Assembly (NCBI GenBank): GCA_025355745.1
Contig: JANXZA010000177.1
Location: 1 to 64,000 of the forward strand
Source: Rhizobacter sp.
Lineage (GTDB): Bacteria > Pseudomonadota > Gammaproteobacteria > Burkholderiales > Burkholderiaceae_C
Reading direction: 5' to 3'
DNA length: 64,000 bases
Shown here: positions 44,704 through 52,923 of the stretch, in pieces
Layout: each line of letters opens with the position of its first letter
Numbering within the stretch: position 1 is the first letter of the stretch
Position numbers and translations under genes: made by a program
The notes under the pieces: generated by a model
The model's database searches: none
The model's input: the letters and a program-made list of their open reading frames with translations, nothing else
What the model was told of the DNA's origin: nothing

Positions 44704-45093
44704 GTGGACGAACCCGATCCACGCGGCCGGCCGGAGTGCATGCAGATGGACGAGATGAACGCGGTGTTCGAGTCGGTGGCGAAGTACTTCTCGCTGCTCT
44801 CCGACCCGACCCGGCTGCGCATCATGCACAGCATCTGCCAGGACGAAAAGTCGGTCAACGCCATCGCCGACGAGATCGGCGCGACCCAGCCGAACGTCTC
44901 GCGCCACCTCGGCTTGCTGTACCAGGCCGGCGTGCTGGCGCGGCGCCGCGACGGCAGCCAGATGTTCTACCGCGTCAGCGACAGCGCCTTCACCGAGATC
45001 TGCCGCACCGTGTGCATTCGCGTGGCGGGTGGGTTGGAAGGCAGCACGGCCTTGAAGCGCCGCTTTCGCAACGTGATCCAGGTGCTCGGCTGA
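44704..45093 (+). CDS. soxR: ArsR/SmtB-family regulator, probable SoxR of the sox cluster
   Basis: A 129-aa protein (117 if it starts at the ATG at 44740). The winged HTH is clear: FESVAKYFSLLSDPTRLRIMHSI, then INADEIG-type helix NAIADEIGATQPNVSRHLGLLYQAGVLARRRDGSQMFYRV. Cys in EICRTVCIR may sense oxidised sulfur species. ArsR-type regulators directly upstream of soxC are known as SoxR repressors. It remains intact although the next two genes are broken. Confidence 0.82.
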   Translation: MDEPDPRGRPECMQMDEMNAVFESVAKYFSLLSDPTRLRIMHSICQDEKSVNAIADEIGATQPNVSRHLGLLYQAGVLARRRDGSQMFYRVSDSAFTEICRTVCIRVAGGLEGSTALKRRFRNVIQVLG

Positions 45094-45125
45094 CCGGCCT
45101 TGCGGCACCCCGCTGCACCGGCGCT

Positions 45126-45578
45126 GGATATGACTGCACGAGGCCGCGCTATGTGCTGGGCGAAGGCGCCGACGGCTCGTCGATGACGCGCATCATCGTG
45201 ATGGCGAACGCGCTCGACGACGTCATCGTCGCCTGGGGCATGAACGGCGAAATGCTGCGGCCCGAGAACGGCTACCCGCTGCGCCTGGTGGTGCCCGGCG
45301 TGCAAGGCGTGAGCTGGGTCAAGTACCTGCGCCGCATCAAGGTCGGCGGCCAGCCGTTCTTCACCAGGGACGAAGACATCCACTACATCGACCTGATGCC
45401 CGACGGCCGGCACCGCCAGTTCACCTCGGTGCAGGAATGCAAATCGTCGATCACCACGCCGTCGGGCGCGCAGACCCTGCTCGACAAGGGCCGCCACATC
45501 GTCGCTGACCACAACCACGCGATTCAGTTGTGGCGGGTGGCCGAAAACGGCGAGGTGTCGAATGCGCAGATGTATTGA
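45126..45578 (+). pseudogene. soxC: soxC remnant (sulfite dehydrogenase molybdopterin subunit)
   Basis: The readable frame begins near CTRPRYVLGEGADGSSMTR and includes ENGYPLRLVVPGVQGVSWVKYLRRIKVGGQPFF, HYIDLMPDGRHRQFTSVQECKS and TTPSGAQTLLDKG. It then jumps to DHNHAIQLWRVAENGEVSNAQ, the C-terminus of SoxC. A normal SoxC has about 420-460 residues including a Tat signal and a molybdenum-ligand Cys; both the N-terminal half and a block before the C-terminus are missing. Two deletions with frame kept indicate decay. An annotation pipeline might call a 131-residue ORF from 45183. Confidence 0.8.
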
Positions 45579-45610
45579 GTGTGCGGCGCAGTGTCCGCGC
45601 GTGGGTGATT

Positions 45611-45748
45611 CAAGAGACCAATCACGCACCGCAGAGGCGCAGAGAACGCAGAGAACGCAGAGTTGCGCAAAGGAATACAGATGATTGGAATTCTCTGCGG
45701 TCCTCTGCGTTCTCTGCGCCTCTGCGGTGGTGAGTTGGCTGTTTCTTT
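45611..45748. repeat. Dispersed palindromic repeat, copy C, at the soxC/soxD junction
   Basis: CAAGAGACCAATCACGCACCGCAGAGGCGCAGAG on the left matches the reverse complement of CTCTGCGCCTCTGCGGTGGTGAGTTGGCTGTTTCTTTG on the right, with repeated AACGCAGAG units within. Its right end runs straight into the signal peptide of the soxD fragment. Confidence 0.87.
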
Positions 45749-46006
45749 GGGGTTGCTCACGGGCGGCCTGGCGCACGCGGCACCGGACAGCGCGCTCGCC
45801 GCCATCAGCCGGGCCCCCACGCCGGCCGAGATCAGGGCCTGGGATATCGACGTGGGTGCTGACTTCCGGGGCCTGCCGAAGGGCGCCGGCAGCGGATGAA
45901 GGTCTCGAAGGTGTCAGCGTTGTGGGACTCCATCCACCGCGCGATGCCGTGGACCACGCCGAAGAGCTTGAGCCCCGACGAGCTCTATGCCGTGCTCGCA
46001 TGGCAA
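45735..46006 (+). pseudogene. soxD: soxD remnant (sulfur dehydrogenase cytochrome subunit)
   Basis: Two pieces are recognisable. LAVSLGLLTGGLAHAAPDSA followed by PTPAEIRAWDIDVGADFRGLPKGAGS is the SoxD N-terminus with signal peptide, ending at a stop (45897). KVSALWDSIHRAMPWTTPKSLSPDELYAVLAW, in another frame from 45896, is the late region of SoxD. About 200 residues between them, with the CxxCH haem site, are missing. The 5' end is fused to repeat copy C. No intact product is possible. Confidence 0.78.
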
Positions 46007-46181
46007 CATCGCGCAGCAGACGCGGCCGTTCGGGCCGGCAGGCGGTACCGACACCGCGCCAACGCCCGCGAGCCCGGCCGCAAGCCAGGCGCGATGAAGC
46101 CGGCTGTCAGGGCCATTGCACAATCGACCGTCCCCGGCGCGATGTGAAGACCATCATTCGCCCTTCGAAAGGAACCCGACG

Positions 46182-46646
46182 ATGACCCCGACACAACGCT
46201 CGCGCCGCGCGGCCCTGAAGCAGGGCGGCATGCTGGCCGCGCTGGCAGGCTGCGGCCTGATGACGGCGCGCCAGGTGCAGGCCTTGCCCGATGCCTCGGC
46301 CTTCGACATGAAGACGCTCGACGAGGCGCTGAAGGCCCTGGGCAGCGTGGCAGCCGAATCAAAGGACATCACCATCACCGCCCCCGACATCGCCGAGAAC
46401 GGCGCGGTGGTGCCAATCGCCATCACCAGCAACCTGCCGATGACGCAGGAGATCTACATCGTGATCGAGAAGAACCCGTTCCCGCTGACGGCCGCCTTCG
46501 TGATCTTTGAAGGCACCGAGCCCTTCGTCTCGACGCGTGTGAAGATGGGCCAGAGCACGAACGTCTACGCCGTCGTCAAGGCCGACGGCAAGCTTTATTC
46601 GGCGCGCAAGGAAACCAAGGTCACGCTGGGTGGTTGCGGTGGGTGA
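46182..46646 (+). CDS. soxY: Thiosulfate-carrier subunit SoxY
   Basis: A 154-aa protein with a twin-arginine-type leader (SRRAALKQGGMLAALAGCGL) and the invariant C-terminal GGCGG, whose Cys carries the sulfur substrate in the Sox cycle. AAAGGA lies ten bases upstream. MTQEIYIVIEKNPFPLTAAFVI and STNVYAVVKADGKLY match the family. The swinging-arm residue is intact, so the protein looks functional despite broken neighbours. Confidence 0.94.
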   Translation: MTPTQRSRRAALKQGGMLAALAGCGLMTARQVQALPDASAFDMKTLDEALKALGSVAAESKDITITAPDIAENGAVVPIAITSNLPMTQEIYIVIEKNPFPLTAAFVIFEGTEPFVSTRVKMGQSTNVYAVVKADGKLYSARKETKVTLGGCGG

Positions 46647-46723
46647 GGCCGGACGTGACCGCGTGCCCGCACACGCTTTCGCGCCTGACCCGCAAAGAAT
46701 TCAATTCATGAAGGAGCTTCACC

Positions 46724-47035
46724 ATGGGTGACCCGATGCGCATCCGCGCGCAACTCAAGGACGGCCTCACCGACGTGCGCGTGCTAATGGGCCACATCAT
46801 GGAGACCGGCCAGCGCAAGGACGCGGCCGGCAAGACGATTGCGGCTCACTACATCAACGACGTGAAAGTGATGGTCGGCGAGCGCACCGTACTCAGCGCG
46901 AAATGGGGGCCGGCGGTGTCGCAGAACCCGTTTCTGCAGATCCGCGTGAGGGGCGCCAAGGTCGGTGACAAGGTCAGCGTGAGCTGGACCGACAACACCG
47001 GCGACAAGCGTAGCGACGAAGCGGTGATCGTCTGA
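46724..47035 (+). CDS. soxZ: Thiosulfate oxidation carrier subunit SoxZ
   Basis: A 103-aa protein preceded by AAGGAG. MRIRAQLKDGLTDVRVLMGHIMETGQRKD and ISxNPFLQIRV-type segment VSQNPFLQIRVRGAKVGDKVSVSWTD are the SoxZ hallmarks. It pairs with SoxY and is needed for the sulfur-carrier complex in the periplasm. Its stop overlaps the soxA start by one base. Confidence 0.95.
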   Translation: MGDPMRIRAQLKDGLTDVRVLMGHIMETGQRKDAAGKTIAAHYINDVKVMVGERTVLSAKWGPAVSQNPFLQIRVRGAKVGDKVSVSWTDNTGDKRSDEAVIV

Positions 47036-47865
47036 TGGCGCGGCTGCCGGTTGGCTTCATCGTCGCCGCTTGCACGGCCTTGGCGGCGCTGCATCAGGCG
47101 CGTGCTCAAACTGTGGCTCAGGGCACCGTTTCCAGCACCGCCGACAGCATCGCCAAGTACCGCGAAATGATTGCCGACGGCAACCCCGCCGAGCTCTACG
47201 AGGCCAAGGGCGAGGCGCTGTGGAAGCAGGCCGCCGGCCCGAAGCAGGCGACGCTTGCGCGCTGCGACCTTGGCCTGGGCCCCGGTGTGGTGGCGGGCGC
47301 CTATGCCCGGCTGCCGCGCTACTTCGCCGACACCGACCGGGTGCAGGACGCCGAGTCGCGCCTGATGACGTGCATGCAGACCTTGCAGGGTTTCGACGCC
47401 GCCGAGCTGATCAACACGCCGTTCGGCCAGGGCCGCAAGGCCGACCTGGTGGCGCTGGCGACCTATGTTTCGGCCGAGTCGAAAGGCGTGAAGGTCGATG
47501 TGCAGCCGCGCCACCCGAAGGAGCGCGAGATGCTCGCACTGGGCCGGCGCGCCTTCTATCTGCAGGCCGGCACGCACGACTTTTCGTGCGCCTCGTGCCA
47601 TGGTGAAGACGGCCGACGGATTCGCCTCCAGGACCTGCCCAACCTGACCACGCCGCAGGGCGCGGCGAAGGGTTGGACCACCTGGCCGGCGTACCGCGTC
47701 AGCAACGGCCAGATGTGGTCGATGCAGTACCGCCTGAACGACTGCTTCCGCCAGCAGCGCTTCCCGGAGCCGGTGTACGGCTCGGAGCTGACGATTGCCT
47801 TGTCGTACTTCATGGCCAGCCAGTCGAGCGGTGCGCCGATGGCCACGCCGGGCATCAAGCGCTGA
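47035..47865 (+). CDS. soxA: Thiosulfate oxidation cytochrome SoxA
   Basis: A 276-aa periplasmic cytochrome c with a signal peptide (VAACTALAALHQARAQ). Only the second domain has a haem site, SCASCHGEDG (about 185); the first domain keeps two Cys (ARCDLG, LMTCMQ) that would form the disulfide seen in monohaem-domain SoxA. The late Cys in NDCFRQQRFPEP is the haem ligand/sulfur site. With SoxX it attaches thiosulfate to SoxY. It looks intact. Confidence 0.92.
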   Translation: MARLPVGFIVAACTALAALHQARAQTVAQGTVSSTADSIAKYREMIADGNPAELYEAKGEALWKQAAGPKQATLARCDLGLGPGVVAGAYARLPRYFADTDRVQDAESRLMTCMQTLQGFDAAELINTPFGQGRKADLVALATYVSAESKGVKVDVQPRHPKEREMLALGRRAFYLQAGTHDFSCASCHGEDGRRIRLQDLPNLTTPQGAAKGWTTWPAYRVSNGQMWSMQYRLNDCFRQQRFPEPVYGSELTIALSYFMASQSSGAPMATPGIKR

Positions 47866-47896
47866 TGACGAACTGCACGACGCTGAACTGCCGACC

Positions 47897-48553
47897 ATGA
47901 AGAAACTTGTCACCCTCTTGCTGTTGGCGCTGCTCGCCGGCTGTGCCTCGCCTGGCGCCGAAGATGCTGCGGCCGCGGCCGCAGCCCGCTTCGACGCGAT
48001 GGTCATGAGCGGCTTCCAGGCCAATGGCCCGGTCACGTTGGCGCGGCTGGATCAGGACGAAACCCAGCGGCTCTGCTCCGACCCGCAGCAAGCCAGCGCC
48101 AAGGCATTCGAGGCAGCGCGCCAGCGCATCGAGCGCGGCAACCTCGCGGCGATCCAGTGGCCGGCGGATGGCCGCTACCTGGGCGACTGGAAGCAGGGCG
48201 AGCAGATCGCCCAAAGCGGCCGCGGCCTGACCTGGACCGACCCGGCGAGCGGGCCGGGCTTTGCGAACGGTGGAAATTGCTACAACTGCCACATGATCGA
48301 CAAGAAGGAGATTTCGTTCGGCACCATCGGCCCCAGCCTGTGGAACTACGGCAAGCTGCGCGGCGTGGCCGATCCAGCCTCGGCCGAAGCGCAGCCTGTG
48401 GTCAAGTACACCTGGGGCAAGCTGTGGAATGCGAAGGCCTACAACGCCTGCTCGAACATGCCCCGCATCGGCCACATGGGCATCCTCACCGAGGCGCAGG
48501 TGCGCGATGTGATGGCCTTGCTGCTCGACCCGAAATCGCCAGTGAATCAGTAG
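47897..48553 (+). CDS. soxX: Thiosulfate oxidation cytochrome SoxX
   Basis: A 218-aa monohaem cytochrome starting at MKKLVTLLLLALLAGCAS (47897), where LAGC is a lipobox, so this SoxX is probably a lipoprotein. The haem site is GNCYNCHMID, with NMPRIGHMG supplying the axial Met. A central charged region precedes the cytochrome domain, as in longer SoxX forms. It completes SoxAX, with a short gap to soxA. Confidence 0.93.
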   Translation: MKKLVTLLLLALLAGCASPGAEDAAAAAAARFDAMVMSGFQANGPVTLARLDQDETQRLCSDPQQASAKAFEAARQRIERGNLAAIQWPADGRYLGDWKQGEQIAQSGRGLTWTDPASGPGFANGGNCYNCHMIDKKEISFGTIGPSLWNYGKLRGVADPASAEAQPVVKYTWGKLWNAKAYNACSNMPRIGHMGILTEAQVRDVMALLLDPKSPVNQ

Positions 48554-48671
48554 GCATGGGCAAGCTCTTCTGTGTCGCTCCTTCCTCCGCTGGGGGATTG
48601 TGGGGATGGGGGCGTGCGGCGCATCAAGGGTTGGGGTGAGGGCGCTTCGATGAACATCCATCCCATCCCCC

Positions 48672-48927
48672 ATGACCCCAGCCCGGCGTGACTTCCTCCA
48701 AGTGCTGGCCGCCGCTGCGGCGGCCGGCATGGACGAACGGGCGGGGCATGGTCGATGCCGCCAAGCTGCTGCGCGTCGACATGATGCCCTCGCACTGGGA
48801 ACACACGCTGGGCGCGGCACGCGTGCAGCACATCGTCGAGCACGACTCCAAGGGCAGCATCGCCTTTCTGGCGCAGAACATCCGCAGCGCCGATTTCGGC
48901 GTCAGGTCGTCAAGCCGCGCCGCCTGA
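48672..48927 (+). pseudogene. soxB: soxB remnant (thiol sulfate hydrolase)
   Basis: MTPARRDFLQVLAAAAAAGMD at 48672 is the twin-arginine start of SoxB. After a frame change, GMVDAAKLLRVDMMPSHWEHTLGAARV and GSIAFLAQNIRSADFG match the middle of the catalytic domain. Then the sequence stops within a few codons. SoxB normally has about 560 residues with manganese ligands, of which most are gone. Loss of this enzyme should block release of sulfate from SoxY. Confidence 0.78.
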
Positions 48928-49031
48928 ACAGCCCCAGACTCATCGGCGTGGCCGGCAACCCGGGCCTGGTTGCCTGACATGAACGTGCCGGCCCGGGCCG
49001 TCAATTTACTTCCTGATTTCGGAGCGACAAC

Positions 49032-49490
49032 ATGAAGAAATTTGCAGTCCTGTTCACGCTGGTGTTGACGATTGCCGGCGCGCTGTTCGGCGCGCTGAAT
49101 CCCTTCAGCGCCGCCGCCGCTGCCGCCCCCGAGTCCCCGGTCAAGGTCGTCTACCACCTGCTGGAAGGCCAGGCGCAATCGAGCCGCGCGATGAACAACA
49201 TCCGCAACCACCTCGATGCCGACCCGGGCGCGAAGATCGTCGTCGTGACGCACGGCCAGGGCATCGACTTCCTGCTCGAAGGCGCACAGGACGCGCAAGG
49301 CCGGCCGTTCAATGGGGCCATCGGCGAGTTGGCGAATCGCGGCGTGCAGTTCCGCGTCTGCAACAACACGCTGGTGGGGCGCGGCATCGCGAAAGAGAAG
49401 GTCGTGCTCGAAGCCAGCATCGTGCCGTCGGGCGTGGCCGAGGTGGCGCGCCTGCAGGCCCGCGAGGGCTACGTCTACCTGCGGCCTTGA
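49032..49490 (+). CDS. Exported DsrE-family protein
   Basis: A 152-aa protein with signal peptide (VLFTLVLTIAGALFGALNPFSAAAAA) and a DsrE/DsrF-like fold: VKVVYHLLEGQAQSSRAMNNIRNHL, KIVVVTHGQGIDFLLEGA and a conserved Cys in GVQFRVCNNTL. Such proteins bind sulfur and often lie beside sox genes. Its start follows the soxB remnant with GGAG ten bases upstream. It is intact. Confidence 0.82.
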   Translation: MKKFAVLFTLVLTIAGALFGALNPFSAAAAAAPESPVKVVYHLLEGQAQSSRAMNNIRNHLDADPGAKIVVVTHGQGIDFLLEGAQDAQGRPFNGAIGELANRGVQFRVCNNTLVGRGIAKEKVVLEASIVPSGVAEVARLQAREGYVYLRP

Positions 49491-49535
49491 GCGGCAGCGC
49501 CCGAGCCCGACCACCACCCTGAGCTGAAAACCACC

Positions 49536-50615
49536 ATGCCCTTGCTTGCTGCAACCCGCCGCGCTGCCGCCACCGCCACTGCTGCGGCCGCCTTGGCCGT
49601 ACTCGCCACCGCCACGCTGGCCGCCGACTTCCCCACCCCGCGCGAGGCCGACTGGGTGGCGCGTGACTTCCGCTTTCACACCGGCGAAGTGATGGCCGAA
49701 ATGCGCATCCACTACACCACCGTCGGCGCTCCCAGCGGCGAGCCGGTGCTGATCCTGCACGGCACCGCCGGCTCGGGCACCGGCCTGTTGGCGCCGCTCT
49801 TCGGCGGCGAACTGTTCGGCCCCGGCCAGCCGCTCGACGCCGCGAAGTACTTCATCATCCTGCCCGACGCGATCGGCGCCGGCAAATCGGCCAAGCCCTC
49901 CGATGGCTTGCGCGCCAGGTTCCCGGCCTACAACTACGACGACATGGTGGCCGCGCAATACCGGCTCGTCACCGAGGGCCTGGGGCTGCGCCACCTGCGC
50001 CTCGTGCTCGGCAATTCGATGGGCGGCATGCACGCCTGGATCTGGGGCGTGACCCACCCCGGCTTCATGGACGCGTTGCTGCCGATGGCCTCGCAGCCGA
50101 CCGAGATGGCGGGGCGCAACTGGATGATGCGGCGCATGCTGATCGACGCCGTGCGCAATGATCCGGAGTGGAAGGGCGGCGACTACACCACCCAGCCGAA
50201 GGCCTTGCGCGTGGCCAACGCCTACTTCGGTGTCGCCACCCTCGGCGGCTCGCAGGCCCACCACAAAGCCGCGCCAACCCGCGAGGCGGCCGACAAGCTG
50301 ATCGACGAGCGCCTCGCTGCGCCGTTCACCGCCGATGCGAACGACTACCTCTACCAGTGGGAGTCTTCGCGCGACTACAACCCCGCGCCGGGGCTGGGCC
50401 GGGTGCAGGCCGCGCTGCTCGCCATCAACTCGGCCGACGACGAACGCAACCCGCCCGAACTCGGCATCATGGAACGCGAGCTGAAGCGCATCCCGGGCGC
50501 GCGGCTTTACCTGATCCCCGCCAGCGAAGACACGCGCGGCCACGGCACCACGGGCATGGCGAAGTTCTGGAAGGAGCAACTGCGCGAGCTGCTGGCGGCG
50601 GCGCCGCGGCGCTGA
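49536..50615 (+). CDS. Exported alpha/beta hydrolase (MetX/homoserine acetyltransferase-like)
   Basis: A 359-aa protein with a signal peptide (AATATAAAALAVLATATLAA). It has the nucleophile elbow LGNSMGGMHAW (about 165) and PVLILHGTAGSG before it, plus a terminal EDTRGHGTTG with the His. Overall order resembles the homoserine O-acetyltransferase subfamily, but export argues against methionine synthesis; hydrolase is the safer call. Substrate unknown. It lies 45 bases after the DsrE gene. Confidence 0.82.
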   Translation: MPLLAATRRAAATATAAAALAVLATATLAADFPTPREADWVARDFRFHTGEVMAEMRIHYTTVGAPSGEPVLILHGTAGSGTGLLAPLFGGELFGPGQPLDAAKYFIILPDAIGAGKSAKPSDGLRARFPAYNYDDMVAAQYRLVTEGLGLRHLRLVLGNSMGGMHAWIWGVTHPGFMDALLPMASQPTEMAGRNWMMRRMLIDAVRNDPEWKGGDYTTQPKALRVANAYFGVATLGGSQAHHKAAPTREAADKLIDERLAAPFTADANDYLYQWESSRDYNPAPGLGRVQAALLAINSADDERNPPELGIMERELKRIPGARLYLIPASEDTRGHGTTGMAKFWKEQLRELLAAAPRR

Positions 50616-50692
50616 GCGCCGGATTGCCTGGCCGCAGCCGGGAAAGCGCTGGTAATATCTGTCCTCAAGCAAGTATTACGCGGACCCTCCGT

Positions 50693-50947
50693 ATGAATGT
50701 CATCACACTTAAGCTGCCCGACGACCTGAACGCCGCCTTGAAAGAGGTCAGCCGCAAGCGTGGGCTCTCCAAGTCGGCCGTGGTGCGCGAAGCGTTGGAG
50801 CAGTCGCTGTTGTCGCATGGCGTGGTGGCCGGCGCTGCTGAACGCTGGGCAGCGCAATGGCAAGGCAGCTTGAAGCTGCCGGAAGCGAGCGAGGTTGAAG
50901 CCACCGACCGCAGGCTGGCGCACCTGCTTGCCAAGCATGTGCGTTGA
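50693..50947 (+). CDS. Ribbon-helix-helix antitoxin (VapB-like)
   Basis: An 84-aa protein with an RHH/CopG-type N-terminus (VITLKLPDDLNAALKEVSRKRGLSKSAVVREALEQ) that binds operator DNA as a dimer. The C-terminal half (WQGSLKLPEASEVEATDRRLAHLLAKH) would wrap the toxin. A PIN toxin follows after 91 bases. The AT-rich upstream GGTAATATCTGTCCTCAAGCAAGTATTACGCGG contains GTAATA/TATTAC inverted arms, a likely autoregulatory operator. Confidence 0.85.
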   Translation: MNVITLKLPDDLNAALKEVSRKRGLSKSAVVREALEQSLLSHGVVAGAAERWAAQWQGSLKLPEASEVEATDRRLAHLLAKHVR

Positions 50948-51038
50948 TGGGGCCCCTCGTCTGTCGGGTACGACAGCCGGCCACCCGAGGGGGCGCGCGC
51001 CGGCTTGGGGCGGTCCGGCGCCGGCACGCTGAGCCCAC

Positions 51039-51467
51039 ATGCGTTTGCTGATCGAAATCAATGTGCTGCTCGACGTGGCACTGCGACGCCCCGGCGCGCC
51101 GGAGTCGGCGAGGCTGTTGGCACTGTGCGGCAGGCAGCACGAGGGCTGGTTGGCGTGGCATTCGATCGCGACCCTGGCCTATCTCATCGAGCGGCAGACA
51201 TCGGCTGTCTCAGGGCGGGATTTGATCCGCGGCATTCTGGTCTGGGCCGACGTAGCGAAGACCGGCCGACCCGATGCGCTGGCGGCGCTCGAACTGCCAA
51301 TGCGTGACTTTGAAGACGCGCTCCAGGTTGCGGCCGCCATGGCCTGTGGGGCGCAATTCATCATCACGCGCAATGAGCGAGATTTCAAAGCATCCCCCGT
51401 GCCCGCGTTGAACCCTGAGGCGTTCTTGCGCAGGTACGCCGCGCCGTCACGGCCGGCAAATTCCTGA
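51039..51467 (+). CDS. PIN-domain toxin (VapC-like ribonuclease)
   Basis: A 142-aa PIN protein: LLIEINVLLDVALRRPG at the start, MRDFEDALQVAAAM in the middle (acidic residues for metal) and GAQFIITRNERDF near the end. The first acidic position, Asp in most VapC (LDTN), is Glu here (IEIN), which might reduce or keep metal binding. The partner is the RHH antitoxin upstream. Confidence 0.85.
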   Translation: MRLLIEINVLLDVALRRPGAPESARLLALCGRQHEGWLAWHSIATLAYLIERQTSAVSGRDLIRGILVWADVAKTGRPDALAALELPMRDFEDALQVAAAMACGAQFIITRNERDFKASPVPALNPEAFLRRYAAPSRPANS

Positions 51468-51507
51468 TGCGGCGTTGCCTGCCGCTGATCCCAATCGTTA
51501 GCCCCTG

Positions 51508-51876
51508 ATGCCGGTCATCGATATCGAGCTCGTGTGTGAATCGGAAGCTGAATTCGCCGCGGCCTCGGCCCGCACGCTTGCCGACGCCATCGGTCGGGTG
51601 CTTGGCATTGAGCCCGGCCACACCTGGGTGCGGCTGCGCTTTCTGGCCAGCGCCGCCTACGCCGAAAACCAGGCCACGCTGGCGGGCGCTGACCTGCCCG
51701 CATTCGTAACGGTGCTGCACGCCCATCCGCCGCTCGGTGAGGCGCTCATCACCGAAGCGATGGCGCTCACCTTGGTGATCGCGCAGTGCCTGGTCCGGGC
51801 TCCCGGGAGGGTGCATGTTCAGTACGCGCCAGCGGCTGCGGGCCGGCAGGCGTTTGGCGGAACGCTGGTTTGGTAG
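51508..51876 (+). CDS. Tautomerase-superfamily protein
   Basis: A 122-aa protein that begins MPVIDIELV, where the Pro after Met would be the catalytic base of 4-oxalocrotonate tautomerase/MIF-type enzymes. Residues GIEPGHTWVRLRFLASAAYAEN match longer, single-chain members. The substrate cannot be told. It is free-standing after the toxin gene. Confidence 0.75.
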   Translation: MPVIDIELVCESEAEFAAASARTLADAIGRVLGIEPGHTWVRLRFLASAAYAENQATLAGADLPAFVTVLHAHPPLGEALITEAMALTLVIAQCLVRAPGRVHVQYAPAAAGRQAFGGTLVW

Positions 51877-51901
51877 CGGCTGCGGCGTCCAGACCCAACG
51901 G

Positions 51902-52756
51902 CTACCGCCCGTATGCCACCTGCATGCGCAAACGCCGGGCTGCCTCTTCGTCACGCGCGTCGTCGATCTCGCGCAGCACGCCGCCCACGTCGACCTTGCC
52001 GGTCTTGTGCTCGAAGCGGCCGGTGAGCGCCACCTCGGGTGTCAGCACACCGCGCTCGTAAAGGCTCCAGATCTCGGCGCCGAAGTGGGTCGCCAGCAGC
52101 TCTGGGGCGACGCGGCCGAAGAAGTCGCGCAGGTTGTTGACATCGCGCAGCAGCATCCGCTTGGCGTGGTTGTTGCCGGCCGCATCGACCGCTTGCGGCA
52201 GGTCGATGATGACCGGGCCGTCAGCCGCGAGCAGGATGTTGAACTCCGACAGGTCGCCGTGCACGACGCCCGCGCACAGCATGCGCACCACCTCGACCAT
52301 CAAGGTGGCGTGATGGGCGCGTGCGTGGTCCGGTGTGAACATGACATCGTTCAGGCGCGGCGCGGCGGCGCCATCGGCGTCGGCCACCAGTTCCATCAGC
52401 AGCACGCCTTCGAAGAAGTTGTAGGGCTTGGGAACGCGCACGCCGGCGGCGGCCAGGCGGTACAGCGCGTCCACCTCGGCGCTCTGCCACGCAGCCTCTT
52501 GCGATTCGCGGCCGAAGCGCGTGCCCTTGGCCATGGCGCGCGCCTGGCGCGTGTTCTTGACCTTGCGGTTCTCGGTGTAGTCAACGGCCTGGCGGAAGCT
52601 GCGATGCGTGGCCTCTTTGTAGACCTTGGCGCAGCGCGTCTCGTCACCGCAGCGCACCACATAGACCATCGCTTCCTTGCCGCTCATGAGCTGACGCACC
52701 ACGGCGTCGATCAGGCCTTCATCGACAAGTATTTGCAGTCTGGCGGGTACTTTCAT
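51902..52756 (-). CDS. RIO-type serine/threonine protein kinase
   Basis: A 284-aa protein starting MKVPARLQILVDEGL at 52756; the track ORF runs upstream through a repeat. GKEAMVYVVRCGDETRCAKVYKE has the P-loop-like and Lys positions, GVVHGDLSEFNILLAADG is the catalytic loop, and PVIIDLPQAVD the metal-binding Asp. This is the bacterial RIO1-like form, whose targets are unknown. The helix between (RSFRQAVDYTENRKVKNTRQARAM) is family typical. Confidence 0.9.
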   Translation of the reverse strand: MKVPARLQILVDEGLIDAVVRQLMSGKEAMVYVVRCGDETRCAKVYKEATHRSFRQAVDYTENRKVKNTRQARAMAKGTRFGRESQEAAWQSAEVDALYRLAAAGVRVPKPYNFFEGVLLMELVADADGAAAPRLNDVMFTPDHARAHHATLMVEVVRMLCAGVVHGDLSEFNILLAADGPVIIDLPQAVDAAGNNHAKRMLLRDVNNLRDFFGRVAPELLATHFGAEIWSLYERGVLTPEVALTGRFEHKTGKVDVGGVLREIDDARDEEAARRLRMQVAYGR

Positions 52757-52805
52757 GGCTGCTATTTTGCACCGCAGCGGCGTGGGTCGTTGAGGGGCAA
52801 ATACA

Positions 52806-52906
52806 AGTCTCGCCGCAGAGTAACGGAGTTGACGGAGTACTCGCAGAGCAAAAATCTGGCTTAACTCTGCGTTAACTCCGCTCACTCCGTTACTCTGCGG
52901 TGAGAC
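52806..52906. repeat. Palindromic repeat, variant E (TAACGGAGT type)
   Basis: AGTCTCGCCGCAGAGTAACGGAGTTGACGGAGT and the reverse complement of ACTCCGCTCACTCCGTTACTCTGCGGTGAGACT match with four differences. It shares the CCGCAGAG core with copies A-D, but its inner unit is AACGGAGT. It sits between the M16 peptidase and the RIO kinase, and a T-run follows on the plus strand. Confidence 0.85.
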
Positions 52907-52923
52907 TTTTTCTTTGCGCTCTT

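Noticed and set aside
45663-45899. A 78-aa ORF starting inside the repeat ahead of the soxD fragment
   Set aside because: Its first 25 residues are repeat sequence and the rest is a truncated SoxD, so it is not a real independent gene.
48672-48977. A 101-aa ORF with a twin-arginine start
   Set aside because: Only the first 21 residues are SoxB-like; the rest is out of frame, so it belongs to the soxB remnant.
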